Assembly (NCBI GenBank): GCA_015068495.1
Contig: SVKL01000011.1
Span: forward strand, 1 to 62,252
Direction of reading: 5' to 3'
From: Oscillospiraceae bacterium
GTDB lineage: Bacteria; Bacillota; Clostridia; Oscillospirales; Oscillospiraceae
DNA length: 62,252 nt
Under the pieces are notes generated by a model. The model saw only the letters and a program-made list of their open reading frames with translations, had not been told where the DNA came from and searched no databases. The position numbers and the translations under genes were made by a program. Within the stretch, counting starts at the first letter, position 1; each line of letters starts with the position of its first letter. Shown one piece after another: positions 25,145-33,740 of this stretch.

Positions 25145-26421
25145 CTAACTACCTCCTGTCGTATGGGATCCTGCCCTCCGATGCTTAAATCTCTTCCGGG
25201 AAACTGCGTTAAGGTTGTTGTGCGGGCGTAATTTGTTCTCTGAGAGCTTGGTTGCATATTGTTTCTGTTTCCGTTTCTTACCGGTCGTGCAACAGCTGCT
25301 ACTGCCGAAGCACTTGATGACCTTGGGAAGGTTTCGCCGCTACGAAGGGTCGTATTCTCAATGCCGGCGAACTGGTCATAAATTTCGTCCCACGTGTTTG
25401 CATCCACTACGCCGGTTTCAGGAAGCCGGAATCGTCGCTGGGCAGATAATACTGCCGCCCGGGTTGCTGCACCGTAAATTCCATCTACAGTCAGCGGTGG
25501 AATTTCGCTTATATAAGCCGACAGTACCGACAGCATATACTGAAGCTGTCGTACCTTTTCACCGGTGTCTCCCACCTGCAGGGCATTGGGGGGAGACCAA
25601 TTGATTGCATAAAACTGTTGCCCCTCGCTTCGCAGCTCTGCAAGAGAGGTTACACCGATATATATGCGTACAATGGCATACCACGTAGCAGGCCCGACAA
25701 CTCCATCCGGTGTCAGTCCAAATACCTCTTGGAATTTTCGTACAGATGCCTCTGTGCGTGGTCCGAAGATGCCGTCAGCTGCCGGTATCTTGGGAATCGC
25801 CGGGTAGTTTTGAGAAATGCGATTTAACGATGCCTGTATGACAACAACATTCGGTCCGGTGCTGCCGACTCTCAGTGGTGTTCCGGGGTATGTGGCAGTA
25901 TTTTCTCTTATTGGTGCATTCAAAACCGTTTCTACGTTTCCGTAGTAGCTTCTCAGAATTTCTGTGGAGTTATAGCCCTGCAGAGCAAGGTTTTGGCTGC
26001 CCCATTGACTTAATCCCTCGCATTTGGCTGTTGTTCCGTTACAGAACTTTGCAGCCAGTGGCTCAACAAAGCCGGGTCTGCGCAGATAATCATTAAACAG
26101 TTCGTCTACGATACGGGAAACGTTTTCAAAGAATCCGCGTCCTTTTACAAAATACTGGTCATAGGCTGTGGAATTTGTGATGTCATAATCGTACCCGCGG
26201 CTTCGATAGTAATCTGTGTACACACGATTCAGCGCAAAAGAAACAATGGCCAAAATATTGGCGCGCAGTGCACTTTCCTCCCAAGTGGGATAAATTTCAC
26301 TGGAAGCGACATTTTTTACATAATCAGAAAAGGAAACCGTTACATTTTCAGCGTTTGAAGATGGGGTGCCTAGGTGGACGGTGATTCGCTGAGGTACAAA
26401 TGGTGTAACAACCGGCGCCAT
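25141..26421 (-). CDS. SpoIID/LytB-domain protein with peptidoglycan-binding repeats
   Basis: This 426-residue protein has a SpoIID-type amidase/transglycosylase-like domain at residues about 25-165. It contains VASSEIYPTW, the counterpart of the SpoIID A-x-E-M-P-x-x-W catalytic-glutamate segment, and CEGLSQWGSQNLALQGYN, matching the SQWGA-x-x-x-A-x-x-G stretch. Two PG_binding_1-like repeats follow (about 185-255 and 280-350), then a Ser/Asn/Arg-rich tail (about 365-426). The usual GHGVG of SpoIID is absent, but two Cys residues 8 apart precede SQWG. No signal peptide is visible, so the protein is either cytosolic or exported by another route. The start at 26421 follows AAGGAGG. It is coupled to the downstream repeat gene by an ATGA overlap. 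Confidence 0.78.
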   Translation of the reverse strand: MAPVVTPFVPQRITVHLGTPSSNAENVTVSFSDYVKNVASSEIYPTWEESALRANILAIVSFALNRVYTDYYRSRGYDYDITNSTAYDQYFVKGRGFFENVSRIVDELFNDYLRRPGFVEPLAAKFCNGTTAKCEGLSQWGSQNLALQGYNSTEILRSYYGNVETVLNAPIRENTATYPGTPLRVGSTGPNVVVIQASLNRISQNYPAIPKIPAADGIFGPRTEASVRKFQEVFGLTPDGVVGPATWYAIVRIYIGVTSLAELRSEGQQFYAINWSPPNALQVGDTGEKVRQLQYMLSVLSAYISEIPPLTVDGIYGAATRAAVLSAQRRFRLPETGVVDANTWDEIYDQFAGIENTTLRSGETFPRSSSASAVAAVARPVRNGNRNNMQPSSQRTNYARTTTLTQFPGRDLSIGGQDPIRQEVVR

Positions 26422-26432
26422 AGTTACCTCCT

Positions 26433-26834
26433 TTATAGATTTTGTGGGGGTGTGTTAAACACCTCCAGCTTGTTCCAAGATTTTGGAAACTCTGAAAGGG
26501 GAATCATCTCTAAATCCTGTCGGGTTGTTGTGTCAGCAAAGATTTGGAGATTCTCAATTTCTATTGCTTCGTAGTCTGCAATTCTGGCATATAGATTTAC
26601 AACAGTAAAGGGAATCACGCCTGTGTTGGGCGTTTGGCTGGCAGACAAATCCGGAACCTCGATTTCTATAGGGTCACCCAATGTCCCGCTGCGATTGGTG
26701 AGCCGGAGCGCAATGGCTGCACCGTTGACATCTGTGACGGAAATTGCCACATCCTTTAGGGGAATTTGCGCAAAACTTGTGTAGGTATGTACCTGTATAT
26801 AGCCCTTGGCAGACAGAATACCCCCTCCTTTCAT
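26433..26834 (-). CDS. Hypothetical protein, transthyretin/carboxypeptidase-regulatory-like beta domain
   Basis: This 133-residue protein of predicted all-beta character begins GYIQVHTYTSFAQIPLKDVA and continues SVTDVNGAAIALRLTNRSG, a pattern resembling carboxypeptidase-regulatory/transthyretin-like domains that act as modules on surface proteins. It ends with an LIEVF-like and PPQNL tail. ATG 26834 is used here, but its only upstream SD is weak. A strong AAAGGAGGGGG lies just inside the frame, so translation could begin at a CTG or ATT a few codons later. It is 11 nt upstream of the SpoIID-like gene and probably in the same operon. I do not know its function. Confidence 0.65.
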   Translation of the reverse strand: MKGGGILSAKGYIQVHTYTSFAQIPLKDVAISVTDVNGAAIALRLTNRSGTLGDPIEIEVPDLSASQTPNTGVIPFTVVNLYARIADYEAIEIENLQIFADTTTRQDLEMIPLSEFPKSWNKLEVFNTPPQNL

Positions 26835-26878
26835 GATTCTCTTTATGCTATGATGGTTTGCAAAAAAAGTTCCAAGGA

Positions 26879-27307
26879 TTACAGGAATCCTTGGAGCTGT
26901 CGGTTATTCGTTTCTTCAAAATCAATGAGTTTGCTGGCAAGATTGGCGACCCGTTGGTCAGAGGGAGGGAATTGGTTAAGGTTTTTGAACCCCTTTATAA
27001 TGCCTCTTGTGTTTCCTTGAATCATCATTGCTGCTGCCTTTGAGTCAATGTCCCCAAAGGACAAACGGGTACGTGCCATCATATTTGTCATTGCTTTGAT
27101 TGCAGGGTCCAATTCCTTCAGTACCATACCGCGGGAGCGTGCAATTTTATGAGCTTCGCTTTCAATTGCATCGTATTCTTTCAGCTGTGAGTTCAGCTCA
27201 GAACGCAGGCTGGCACGCAAAGGTGTTTTGAGAATGCTCCGGATTCCAATTTGTCCCATTTGTGTTGTTTTCAAAATTGAAGAAAGTAAATCTGCGCTGT
27301 TTTTCAT
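26879..27307 (-). CDS. Conserved hypothetical helical protein at the head of the SpoIID-like cassette
   Basis: This 142-residue, mostly alpha-helical protein has KTTQMGQIGIRSIL near residue 14, EYDAIESEAHKIARSRG near residue 50, and MMIQGNTRGIIKGFKNLN near residue 98. The style is ferritin-like or a soluble helical bundle without metal motifs that I can verify. From memory, similar proteins are common in spore-forming Clostridia without assigned function. ATG 27307 follows GGGTGAT; the frame extends 11 codons upstream without a binding site. It is 44 nt upstream of the 133-aa gene, is likely co-transcribed, and is divergent from asnB. Confidence 0.65.
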   Translation of the reverse strand: MKNSADLLSSILKTTQMGQIGIRSILKTPLRASLRSELNSQLKEYDAIESEAHKIARSRGMVLKELDPAIKAMTNMMARTRLSFGDIDSKAAAMMIQGNTRGIIKGFKNLNQFPPSDQRVANLASKLIDFEETNNRQLQGFL

Positions 27308-27403
27308 TTTATCACCCGTGGTAGTATGCCGCAATTGCACAAATATTATGCACTTTTCAAGAAAATCCGCATAGTATATATGAGTAGAAAGGAGTTTGGT
27401 TGT

Positions 27404-29218
27404 ATGTGTGCAATTGCAGGGATTTTAGATCTACCGTTTGATTCGCAAATTTTGGATAAAATGCTTTCCACGATGTTACACCGCGGGCCGGATGGTACTG
27501 GCACATATATGGAGAAGCAGTGCTGTTTACTCCACAGCAGATTGGCGATTATTGATCCGGAAGGCGGCGCGCAGCCAATGAGCCTGTATTGGGGCAGTGA
27601 AGAATATGTGATTACATATAACGGAGAGCTTTATAACACATCAGAGTTAAAAAGCAGTCTCATTGCGTTGGGACACGAATTTATTACCCACAGTGACACA
27701 GAAGTTGTGCTTCACGCATATGCGCAGTGGAAAGACGCCTGCGTAGATAAGCTTAACGGCATTTTTGCCTTCGGTGTTTGGGAAAAAAGAAGAAAAAGGC
27801 TCTTTCTTGCGCGAGACAGAGTGGGAGTAAAGCCGTTGTTTTATACGCAGGTAGCCGGAGGATTGCTTTTTTCCTCAGAGATCAAAACATTGCTTGCATA
27901 CCCCAATGTACCCAGAGAATTGGACGCTGAAGGCGCAGCGCAAATTCTTCTGTTAGGCCCGGGTCGTAAACCCGACAGTGGCGTGTTTCGGAATATACTG
28001 GCGCTGATGCCGGGGTACTGCGGGTATTATGAAGCAGGTAGTGTTCGTGTGTGGCAATACTGGAAGCTTCTAGACAGAGAACACAGGGATTCCTTTGAGG
28101 AAACTGCAGAATGTGTGCGTTTTTTGGTGACAGATGCCATACAGCGTCAGATGGTTTCCGATGTGCCAATCGGAACGTTTTTGTCGGGTGGTTTGGATTC
28201 CAGCTTGATTACTGCCATATGCAGCGGTGAAATGAAGAAAAGGGGAGAGGTACTGGATACCTTTTCCGTGGACTATGAGAACAACGACCGGTATTTTACT
28301 CCGGGAAAGTTCCAACCCAATTCCGATAATAGTTACATTGCGCTTATGCAGGAAAAACTGCAAAGCAACCATCACTGGACTGTATTGAATCCGGACGATT
28401 TAATCAGTGAAATGGAAAACGCGACCATTGCGCGGGATTTGCCGGGGATGGCGGATGTGGATTTTTCCTTGCTTGCCTTCTGCCGGAAAATTAGACAAAA
28501 TGTAAAAATGGCATTATCCGGTGAGTGCGCAGATGAAATATTCGGTGGCTACCCTTGGTTTCGGGATCCGGAGGTCCGGGATGCCAATGGCTTTCCTTGG
28601 GCGCAAAACACTTCACAAAGAGCAGATTTTCTGCATCCGGATATAAAAATTGATCCTGTGAGCTTTGTGAATGACCAATATATGCAGACCATCAGCCAAT
28701 GTGATATTCTTCCCAACACACCAGCACAGGAAAAAAGAATAAAAGAAATGGTGAATTTGAACCAAATTTGGTTTATGCAGACTCTGCTTGACCGTAAAGA
28801 TAGAATGAGTATGGCCTGTGGGCTTGAAGTTCGTGTGCCCTTTTGTGACTACCGAATTGCAGAGTATATGTATGGGGTCCCTTGGGAGTATAAGGACTAT
28901 AAAAACAAAGAAAAAGGACTGCTTCGGTATGCGATGGAAGGGATACTACCGGAGGATGTGCTTTGGCGAAAAAAGAGTCCCTATCCAAAGACCTTTGACC
29001 CGGCGTATTTCGATAAGGTCAGTTTACTGCTCAAGGAACTGTTGAAACGAAATGATGCACCGATTTATGCACTTGTCAACAAAAATGCGTTGGAAAAGCT
29101 TATCAATTCAGAATTTGTTTGGCCTTGGTACGGTCAGCTTATGAAAGTACCGCAAACCATAGCATATATGCTCCAAATCAACTTCTGGCTGGAACACTAC
29201 AAGATCAGAGTCGTATAG
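27404..29218 (+). CDS. asnB: Asparagine synthetase B (glutamine-hydrolysing)
   Basis: AsnB converts aspartate, glutamine and ATP to asparagine. The 604-residue protein has the class II glutamine amidotransferase N-terminus with catalytic Cys2 (MCAIAGILD), RLAIIDPEGGAQPM near residue 48 and the NGELYNT block near residue 74. The synthetase domain has the PP-loop SGGLDSSLI near residue 258. ATG 27404 is required to expose Cys2 and follows AAAGGAG. It is divergent from the SpoIID-like cassette and is followed by a terminator. Confidence 0.96.
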   Translation: MCAIAGILDLPFDSQILDKMLSTMLHRGPDGTGTYMEKQCCLLHSRLAIIDPEGGAQPMSLYWGSEEYVITYNGELYNTSELKSSLIALGHEFITHSDTEVVLHAYAQWKDACVDKLNGIFAFGVWEKRRKRLFLARDRVGVKPLFYTQVAGGLLFSSEIKTLLAYPNVPRELDAEGAAQILLLGPGRKPDSGVFRNILALMPGYCGYYEAGSVRVWQYWKLLDREHRDSFEETAECVRFLVTDAIQRQMVSDVPIGTFLSGGLDSSLITAICSGEMKKRGEVLDTFSVDYENNDRYFTPGKFQPNSDNSYIALMQEKLQSNHHWTVLNPDDLISEMENATIARDLPGMADVDFSLLAFCRKIRQNVKMALSGECADEIFGGYPWFRDPEVRDANGFPWAQNTSQRADFLHPDIKIDPVSFVNDQYMQTISQCDILPNTPAQEKRIKEMVNLNQIWFMQTLLDRKDRMSMACGLEVRVPFCDYRIAEYMYGVPWEYKDYKNKEKGLLRYAMEGILPEDVLWRKKSPYPKTFDPAYFDKVSLLLKELLKRNDAPIYALVNKNALEKLINSEFVWPWYGQLMKVPQTIAYMLQINFWLEHYKIRVV

Positions 29219-29250
29219 CCTTACAATTGGTTGTGAAATTGCAATTATAG

Positions 29251-29284
29251 ACCCTCGGCAGATAAACTTTGCCGAGGGTTTTCG
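29251..29284 (+). terminator. Rho-independent terminator after asnB
   Basis: A stem ACCCTCGGCA / TGCCGAGGGT with a loop of about 10 nt is followed by TTTTC. Confidence 0.78.
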
Positions 29285-29376
29285 CCATTATGATGAAAAT
29301 AAAGGGAACATATGCAGATGAATTTATGAAATATGAAAATTTTGTGATTTTCGTATTGTTTTTTGTGGAGAAAAGT

Positions 29377-29382
29377 GATAAT
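29377..29382 (+). promoter_or_regulatory. Likely -10 element of the apgM-serC-serA transcript
   Basis: GATAAT preceded by GT sits 52 nt before apgM. A -35 candidate TTGTTT (29356-29361) has a 15-nt spacer, so the pairing is uncertain. Confidence 0.4.
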
Positions 29383-29433
29383 ATGAAAAATAAATCTGCG
29401 ACTAATTTACGAATGCGCGAGGAGGGGAAATGC

Positions 29434-30630
29434 TTGAAATACGTAATCGTTTTGTCAGACGGTATGGCGGACCTGCCAATTGAAGAATTGGGCGGAAAAA
29501 CACCGCTGGAATACGCTTCCACACCCTGTATGGATGCGCTTGCTTCCGGCGGCGCAATGGGTATGGTGAAGACGGTTCCAAACGGAATGAAGCCGGGAAG
29601 TGACGTTGCAAATTTAGCTGTTATGGGCTATGATCCCAGTAAATGTTATTCAGGCCGATCACCCCTTGAGGCGTTGAGCGTAGGTGTTGCTATGAAGGAC
29701 ACAGACGTGGTTTTTCGGTGCAATCTTGTAACGCTTACAGAGGATGAGCCCTACGAAGAAAAGATTATTCTGGACCACAGCTCCGGGGAAATATCCACAC
29801 AGGATGCAGATATTTTGATGGATGCTGTCCGGGCAGCTTTCCAAAATGATGAATTTAAGTTTTATACAGGCACTTCTTACCGCCACATCACAGTTTGGGA
29901 TAAGGGTGAGATTTTGGATCTGGAGCAGCCCCACGACCACCTCGGTCAGGTGATTGGACAATATTTACCTGAAAATAAATTGTTCCGGGAAATGATGAAA
30001 AAGAGCTTTGATGTTCTGAATAATCACCCGCTAAACCTGAAACGTGCAGCAGAGGGCAAGAACAAAGCCAACTCTCTTTGGTTTTGGGGTGCCGGCACAA
30101 AGCCTTCCTTACAAAATTTTTATGAAAAAACCGGTCTGAACGGCACAATGATTTCAGCTGTTGACCTGTTAAAGGGAATTGCTGTTGGCGCAGGTATGCA
30201 GGTTGTAGAGGTTGCAGGGGCAACCGGTTCGCTGGATACCAATTACGCCGGAAAAGCAAACGCTGCGGTTAAGGCCCTATTGGAAGATAAGCAGGATTTT
30301 GTATATATCCACATTGAAGCTCCGGACGAGATGGGCCATCAAGGCAATGTGCATCATAAGGTTAAAGCAATAGAGCTGATTGACAAAGAAGTTGTTGCTG
30401 TTGTGAAGAAAGCCCTTGATGCGTCAAATGAACCGTATCGTATTTTGGTGCTGCCGGATCACCCAACACCGATTTGTATCCGCACTCACACGGCGGAGCC
30501 TGTACCCTATGTTTTGTATGACAGCAGAAATGTAGAAAATAAAAATGCGGTATTTACTGAAAAGAGTGCTGCTGCAACAGGTGTGTTCCACGAGGATGGA
30601 TACCGCTTGATGGATTTACTGATTGACTAG
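29434..30630 (+). CDS. apgM: Cofactor-independent phosphoglycerate mutase, archaeal type
   Basis: ApgM interconverts 2- and 3-phosphoglycerate by a phosphoserine-type mechanism. The 398-residue alkaline-phosphatase-superfamily protein starts KYVIVLSDGMADLPIEELGG. It has GSDVANLAVMGYDP near residue 52, whose serine is the likely phosphoacceptor, and late metal ligands in APDEMGHQG and LPDHPTP. The TTG 29434 start follows GGAGGGG by about 6 nt and matches family N-termini; the longer frame has no SD. It precedes serC by 12 nt and lies in one unit with serC-serA, feeding 3-phosphoglycerate to serine synthesis. Confidence 0.92.
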   Translation: MKYVIVLSDGMADLPIEELGGKTPLEYASTPCMDALASGGAMGMVKTVPNGMKPGSDVANLAVMGYDPSKCYSGRSPLEALSVGVAMKDTDVVFRCNLVTLTEDEPYEEKIILDHSSGEISTQDADILMDAVRAAFQNDEFKFYTGTSYRHITVWDKGEILDLEQPHDHLGQVIGQYLPENKLFREMMKKSFDVLNNHPLNLKRAAEGKNKANSLWFWGAGTKPSLQNFYEKTGLNGTMISAVDLLKGIAVGAGMQVVEVAGATGSLDTNYAGKANAAVKALLEDKQDFVYIHIEAPDEMGHQGNVHHKVKAIELIDKEVVAVVKKALDASNEPYRILVLPDHPTPICIRTHTAEPVPYVLYDSRNVENKNAVFTEKSAAATGVFHEDGYRLMDLLID

Positions 30631-30642
30631 GAGGAAATGAAA

Positions 30643-31725
30643 ATGGCAAGAGTTTATAATTTTTCTGCAGGTCCTGCGGTTTTACCGGAGGAAGTTTTGA
30701 TGGAAGCTGCAGCAGAGATGCTGGACTATAACGGCACCGGTATGGGTGTTATGGAGATGAGTCACCGTTCTAAGGCTTATCAGCAGATTATTGATGAGGC
30801 AGAAGCTGACCTGCGGGATTTGATGGGCATTCCCGATAACTACAAGGTGCTGTTCTTGCAGGGCGGCGCTTCCCAGCAGTTTGCGATGATTCCTATGAAT
30901 CTGATGAAAAACGGTGTTGCTGACTACATTATCACCGGTCAGTGGGCAAAGAAGGCTTATGAAGAGGCAAAGAAATACGGTACTGCCAATGCAGTGGCGT
31001 CCTCTGCGGATAAGACCTTCTCCTACATTCCCGATTGTTCCGATCTGCCTATCAGTGAGAATGCCGATTATGTTTACATCTGTGAGAACAACACCATTTA
31101 CGGCACAAAATTCCACAAGCTGCCCAATACCAAAGGTAAGCTTTTGGTATCCGATGTGTCTTCCTGCTTCCTGTCTGAGCCCATTGATGTGACCAAGTAC
31201 GGTATGGTTTACGGCGGTGTTCAGAAGAACATTGGCCCTGCAGGTGTGGTGATTGCAATTATCCGTGAGGATTTGATTACCGATGATGTATTCCCCGGCA
31301 CACCTACTATGCTGAAGTATAAAATTCACGCAGATAACGGCTCTATGTACAATACACCTCCCGCCTACGGCATCTACATTTGCGGCAAGGTTTTCAAGTG
31401 GCTGAAAAAAATGGGTGGCTTGGAGGCTATGAAGGTACATAATGAGAAAAAGGCAAAAATCCTGTACGATTTCTTGGATTCCAGCAAGCTGTTTAAGGGT
31501 ACTGTTCGCGCTGAAGACCGTTCTCTTATGAACGTGCCCTTTGTTACCGGTAACGAGGAATTGGATGCAGAGTTTGTTAAGGCTGCAACTGCTGCCGGCT
31601 TTGTGAATTTGAAGGGGCACCGTACTGTGGGTGGTATGCGCGCAAGCATCTATAACGCTATGCCCATTGAAGGTGTAGAAAAGCTGGTGGCCTTTATGAA
31701 AGACTTTGAAGCAAGCCATACATAA
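30643..31725 (+). CDS. serC: Phosphoserine aminotransferase
   Basis: SerC transaminates 3-phosphohydroxypyruvate with glutamate to phosphoserine. The 360-residue fold-type I PLP enzyme starts RVYNFSAGPAVLPEEVL. It has the GGASQQFAMIPMNLM block near residue 73, and the PLP lysine is in YGGVQKNIGPAG near residue 193. ATG 30643 is 8 nt after AGGAGG, and ATG 30637 is too close. It is followed by serA after 15 nt. Confidence 0.97.
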   Translation: MARVYNFSAGPAVLPEEVLMEAAAEMLDYNGTGMGVMEMSHRSKAYQQIIDEAEADLRDLMGIPDNYKVLFLQGGASQQFAMIPMNLMKNGVADYIITGQWAKKAYEEAKKYGTANAVASSADKTFSYIPDCSDLPISENADYVYICENNTIYGTKFHKLPNTKGKLLVSDVSSCFLSEPIDVTKYGMVYGGVQKNIGPAGVVIAIIREDLITDDVFPGTPTMLKYKIHADNGSMYNTPPAYGIYICGKVFKWLKKMGGLEAMKVHNEKKAKILYDFLDSSKLFKGTVRAEDRSLMNVPFVTGNEELDAEFVKAATAAGFVNLKGHRTVGGMRASIYNAMPIEGVEKLVAFMKDFEASHT

Positions 31726-31740
31726 GAAAAGAGGGTTAAA

Positions 31741-32907
31741 ATGTTTCAGTATCATTATTTGAATAAAATATCCGATAAGGGAACCGCCCTTTGGACGGAA
31801 GACTATCAGAAAACAGAAGATGTTGCGCAGGCGCAGGCAATTGTTGTCCGCAGCGCTGCAATGCACGAAATGGATTTCTCCAAGGAACTTTTGGCAGTTG
31901 CCAGAGCCGGCGCCGGTGTGAACAACATTCCGTTGGACCGCTGCGCAAAAGAGGGCATTGTTGTATTTAATACCCCCGGTGCCAATGCTAACGGTGTGGT
32001 TGAGCTGGCTTTGTGCGGTATGCTGCTGGGCAGCCGTGATGTTATCGGCGGCATTAACTGGGTGCAAACCATTAAGGATACCCCGGATGTGGGCAAACAG
32101 GTTGAAAAAGGCAAGTCCAAGTTTGCCGGTAATGAAATTAAAGGTAAGAGCCTTGGCGTAATCGGCTTGGGTGCTATCGGTGGCCCTCTGGCCAATGCTG
32201 CCTGCAAGCTGGGCATGGAGGTTTATGGCTGTGACCCCTTCATTTCCATTGATGCTGCTTGGCGACTGGATAGCAGCATTGTTCACGTAAAGACCCGTGA
32301 CGAGATTTACGAAAACAGCGATATTATTACTCTCCATGTGCCCCTGCTGGACGACACAAAGAAGATGATCGACCGGGAAGCAATTGCCAAAATGAAGGAC
32401 GGCGTGATTATTCTGAACTTTGCCCGCGATCTGCTGGTGGATGATGAGGCAATGGAAGAAGCGCTGAAATCCGGCAAGGTGAAGCGCTACATAACCGATT
32501 TCCCCAACGATAAGACAGCCGGTATGGATGGCGTAGTTGCCATTCCTCACTTGGGCGCATCCACAGAAGAATCTGAGGATAACTGCGCAAAGATGGCAGT
32601 TAAGCAGGTGATGAACTACCTGCAAAACGGTAATATTGTAAATTCTGTGAATTTCCCCAACTGTGATATGGGCGTATGCACCAAGGCATCCCGTATTACA
32701 ATTCTCCACAAGAATATTCCCAATATGCTCAGCCAGTTGACGAATGTTTTAGCAGGAGAAAATATCAATATTTCTGATTTGATTAACCGCAGTAAGGGCG
32801 AATACGCCTACACAATGTTTGATTTGGACAGCATTCCTTCTGCAATCGCTGTTGAAAAATTAAAGCAGATTGACGGCGTTATCCGCGTCAGAGAGATCGA
32901 TAAATAA
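31741..32907 (+). CDS. serA: D-3-phosphoglycerate dehydrogenase
   Basis: SerA oxidises 3-phosphoglycerate to 3-phosphohydroxypyruvate, the first committed step of serine synthesis. The 388-residue protein has the Rossmann motif VIGLGAIGG near residue 140, then an active-site segment NFARDLLVDDEAM near residue 223 and the general-acid histidine in AIPHLGASTEE near residue 264. A short C-terminal ACT domain (about 315-388) may mediate feedback by serine. It starts at ATG 31741, with AGAGGG upstream. It lies in one unit with apgM and serC. A serB phosphatase is not in the window. Confidence 0.95.
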   Translation: MFQYHYLNKISDKGTALWTEDYQKTEDVAQAQAIVVRSAAMHEMDFSKELLAVARAGAGVNNIPLDRCAKEGIVVFNTPGANANGVVELALCGMLLGSRDVIGGINWVQTIKDTPDVGKQVEKGKSKFAGNEIKGKSLGVIGLGAIGGPLANAACKLGMEVYGCDPFISIDAAWRLDSSIVHVKTRDEIYENSDIITLHVPLLDDTKKMIDREAIAKMKDGVIILNFARDLLVDDEAMEEALKSGKVKRYITDFPNDKTAGMDGVVAIPHLGASTEESEDNCAKMAVKQVMNYLQNGNIVNSVNFPNCDMGVCTKASRITILHKNIPNMLSQLTNVLAGENINISDLINRSKGEYAYTMFDLDSIPSAIAVEKLKQIDGVIRVREIDK

Positions 32908-32910
32908 TGA

Positions 32911-32945
32911 AAAAACCACCGATTCTATTGAATCGGTGGTTTTAA
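32911..32945. terminator. Bidirectional terminator between serA and proC
   Basis: The stem AAAACCACCGATTC / GAATCGGTGGTTTT lies between A and T runs, 3 nt past the serA stop and against the proC stop. Confidence 0.9.
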
Positions 32946-33731
32946 TTATTTTCCTAGCTCTTGATTCCGCTTGTACGCAGCTTTGACGCAATCCATCACA
33001 ATCTTGTCAAAGGAATTGTCATCAAAAACCTTAACACCAGCCAGTGTACTTCCACCGGGGGAGCAAACAGCGTTCTTCAGCTCTACAGGCGTTCTGCCGT
33101 CATTTTGGACCATTTTCGCCGCGCCAATCATAGTCGCGGCTGCATACATAAGCGCCTTTTCTTTGGGCACGCCGCAGGCCACAGCGCCATCAGCCAACGC
33201 ATCCATAAACATATACATATATGCAGGGCCACAGCCGGATACCACGCCGGCGGCATCAATCAGCGCCTCCTCCAGCAAATCCCACTGACCGCAGGGAGCG
33301 GCATCCTTCAAAAACGCCTCCAGCATTGCCTCATCAACAAGAGCGTTGTGGCAGTACAGAATCATACCAGCTCCGACAGCAACAGGGGTGTTGGGCATAA
33401 TGCGAATGACAGGCAGGGAAGTGCCAATCAGGCTTTCAATCTTTTCAACTGTAATGCCTGCTGCCATAGATACAACAAGAGGCTTGCTTTTTTCAAAACA
33501 GGGACGCAAAGGAGCCAAAACATCAGCCATCACCTGAGGCTTCACTGCCAAAAAAACGCAATCACAGGTGCTGACAACGGTTTCGTTGTCAGCGCAGGCG
33601 CAACCCAATTGCTGGGCAAGAATTGCGGCCTTTTCTGTGGGGTCGGCTAACAGAATATCCTTCGTGCTGTTTGATAGCGCCTTGGCAATGGAGCCACCCA
33701 TATTGCCGCAGCCGATAAATCCGTATTTCAT
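32946..33731 (-). CDS. proC: Pyrroline-5-carboxylate reductase
   Basis: ProC makes proline from pyrroline-5-carboxylate with NAD(P)H. The 261-residue Rossmann protein has KYGFIGCGNMGGSIAKAL at residues 2-19, VKPQVM near residue 67, MPNTPVAVG near residue 111 and the C-terminal CSPGGSTLAG block. The start is at 33731 with AGGAG upstream. It is the last of the minus-strand operon proB-proA-proC. Confidence 0.96.
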   Translation of the reverse strand: MKYGFIGCGNMGGSIAKALSNSTKDILLADPTEKAAILAQQLGCACADNETVVSTCDCVFLAVKPQVMADVLAPLRPCFEKSKPLVVSMAAGITVEKIESLIGTSLPVIRIMPNTPVAVGAGMILYCHNALVDEAMLEAFLKDAAPCGQWDLLEEALIDAAGVVSGCGPAYMYMFMDALADGAVACGVPKEKALMYAAATMIGAAKMVQNDGRTPVELKNAVCSPGGSTLAGVKVFDDNSFDKIVMDCVKAAYKRNQELGK

Positions 33732-33740
33732 TTTATTCTC

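Noticed and set aside
24614..27307. Prophage lysis or endolysin module.
   Set aside because: There is no holin, phage structural gene or phage-type nucleotide bias around, and the SpoIID domain points to sporulation.
30682..32709. A 675-codon open frame antisense to serC and serA.
   Set aside because: It lies wholly opposite two well-conserved enzymes, has no ribosome binding site or promoter of its own and no recognisable domain. Long antisense frames arise from codon bias in highly expressed genes.
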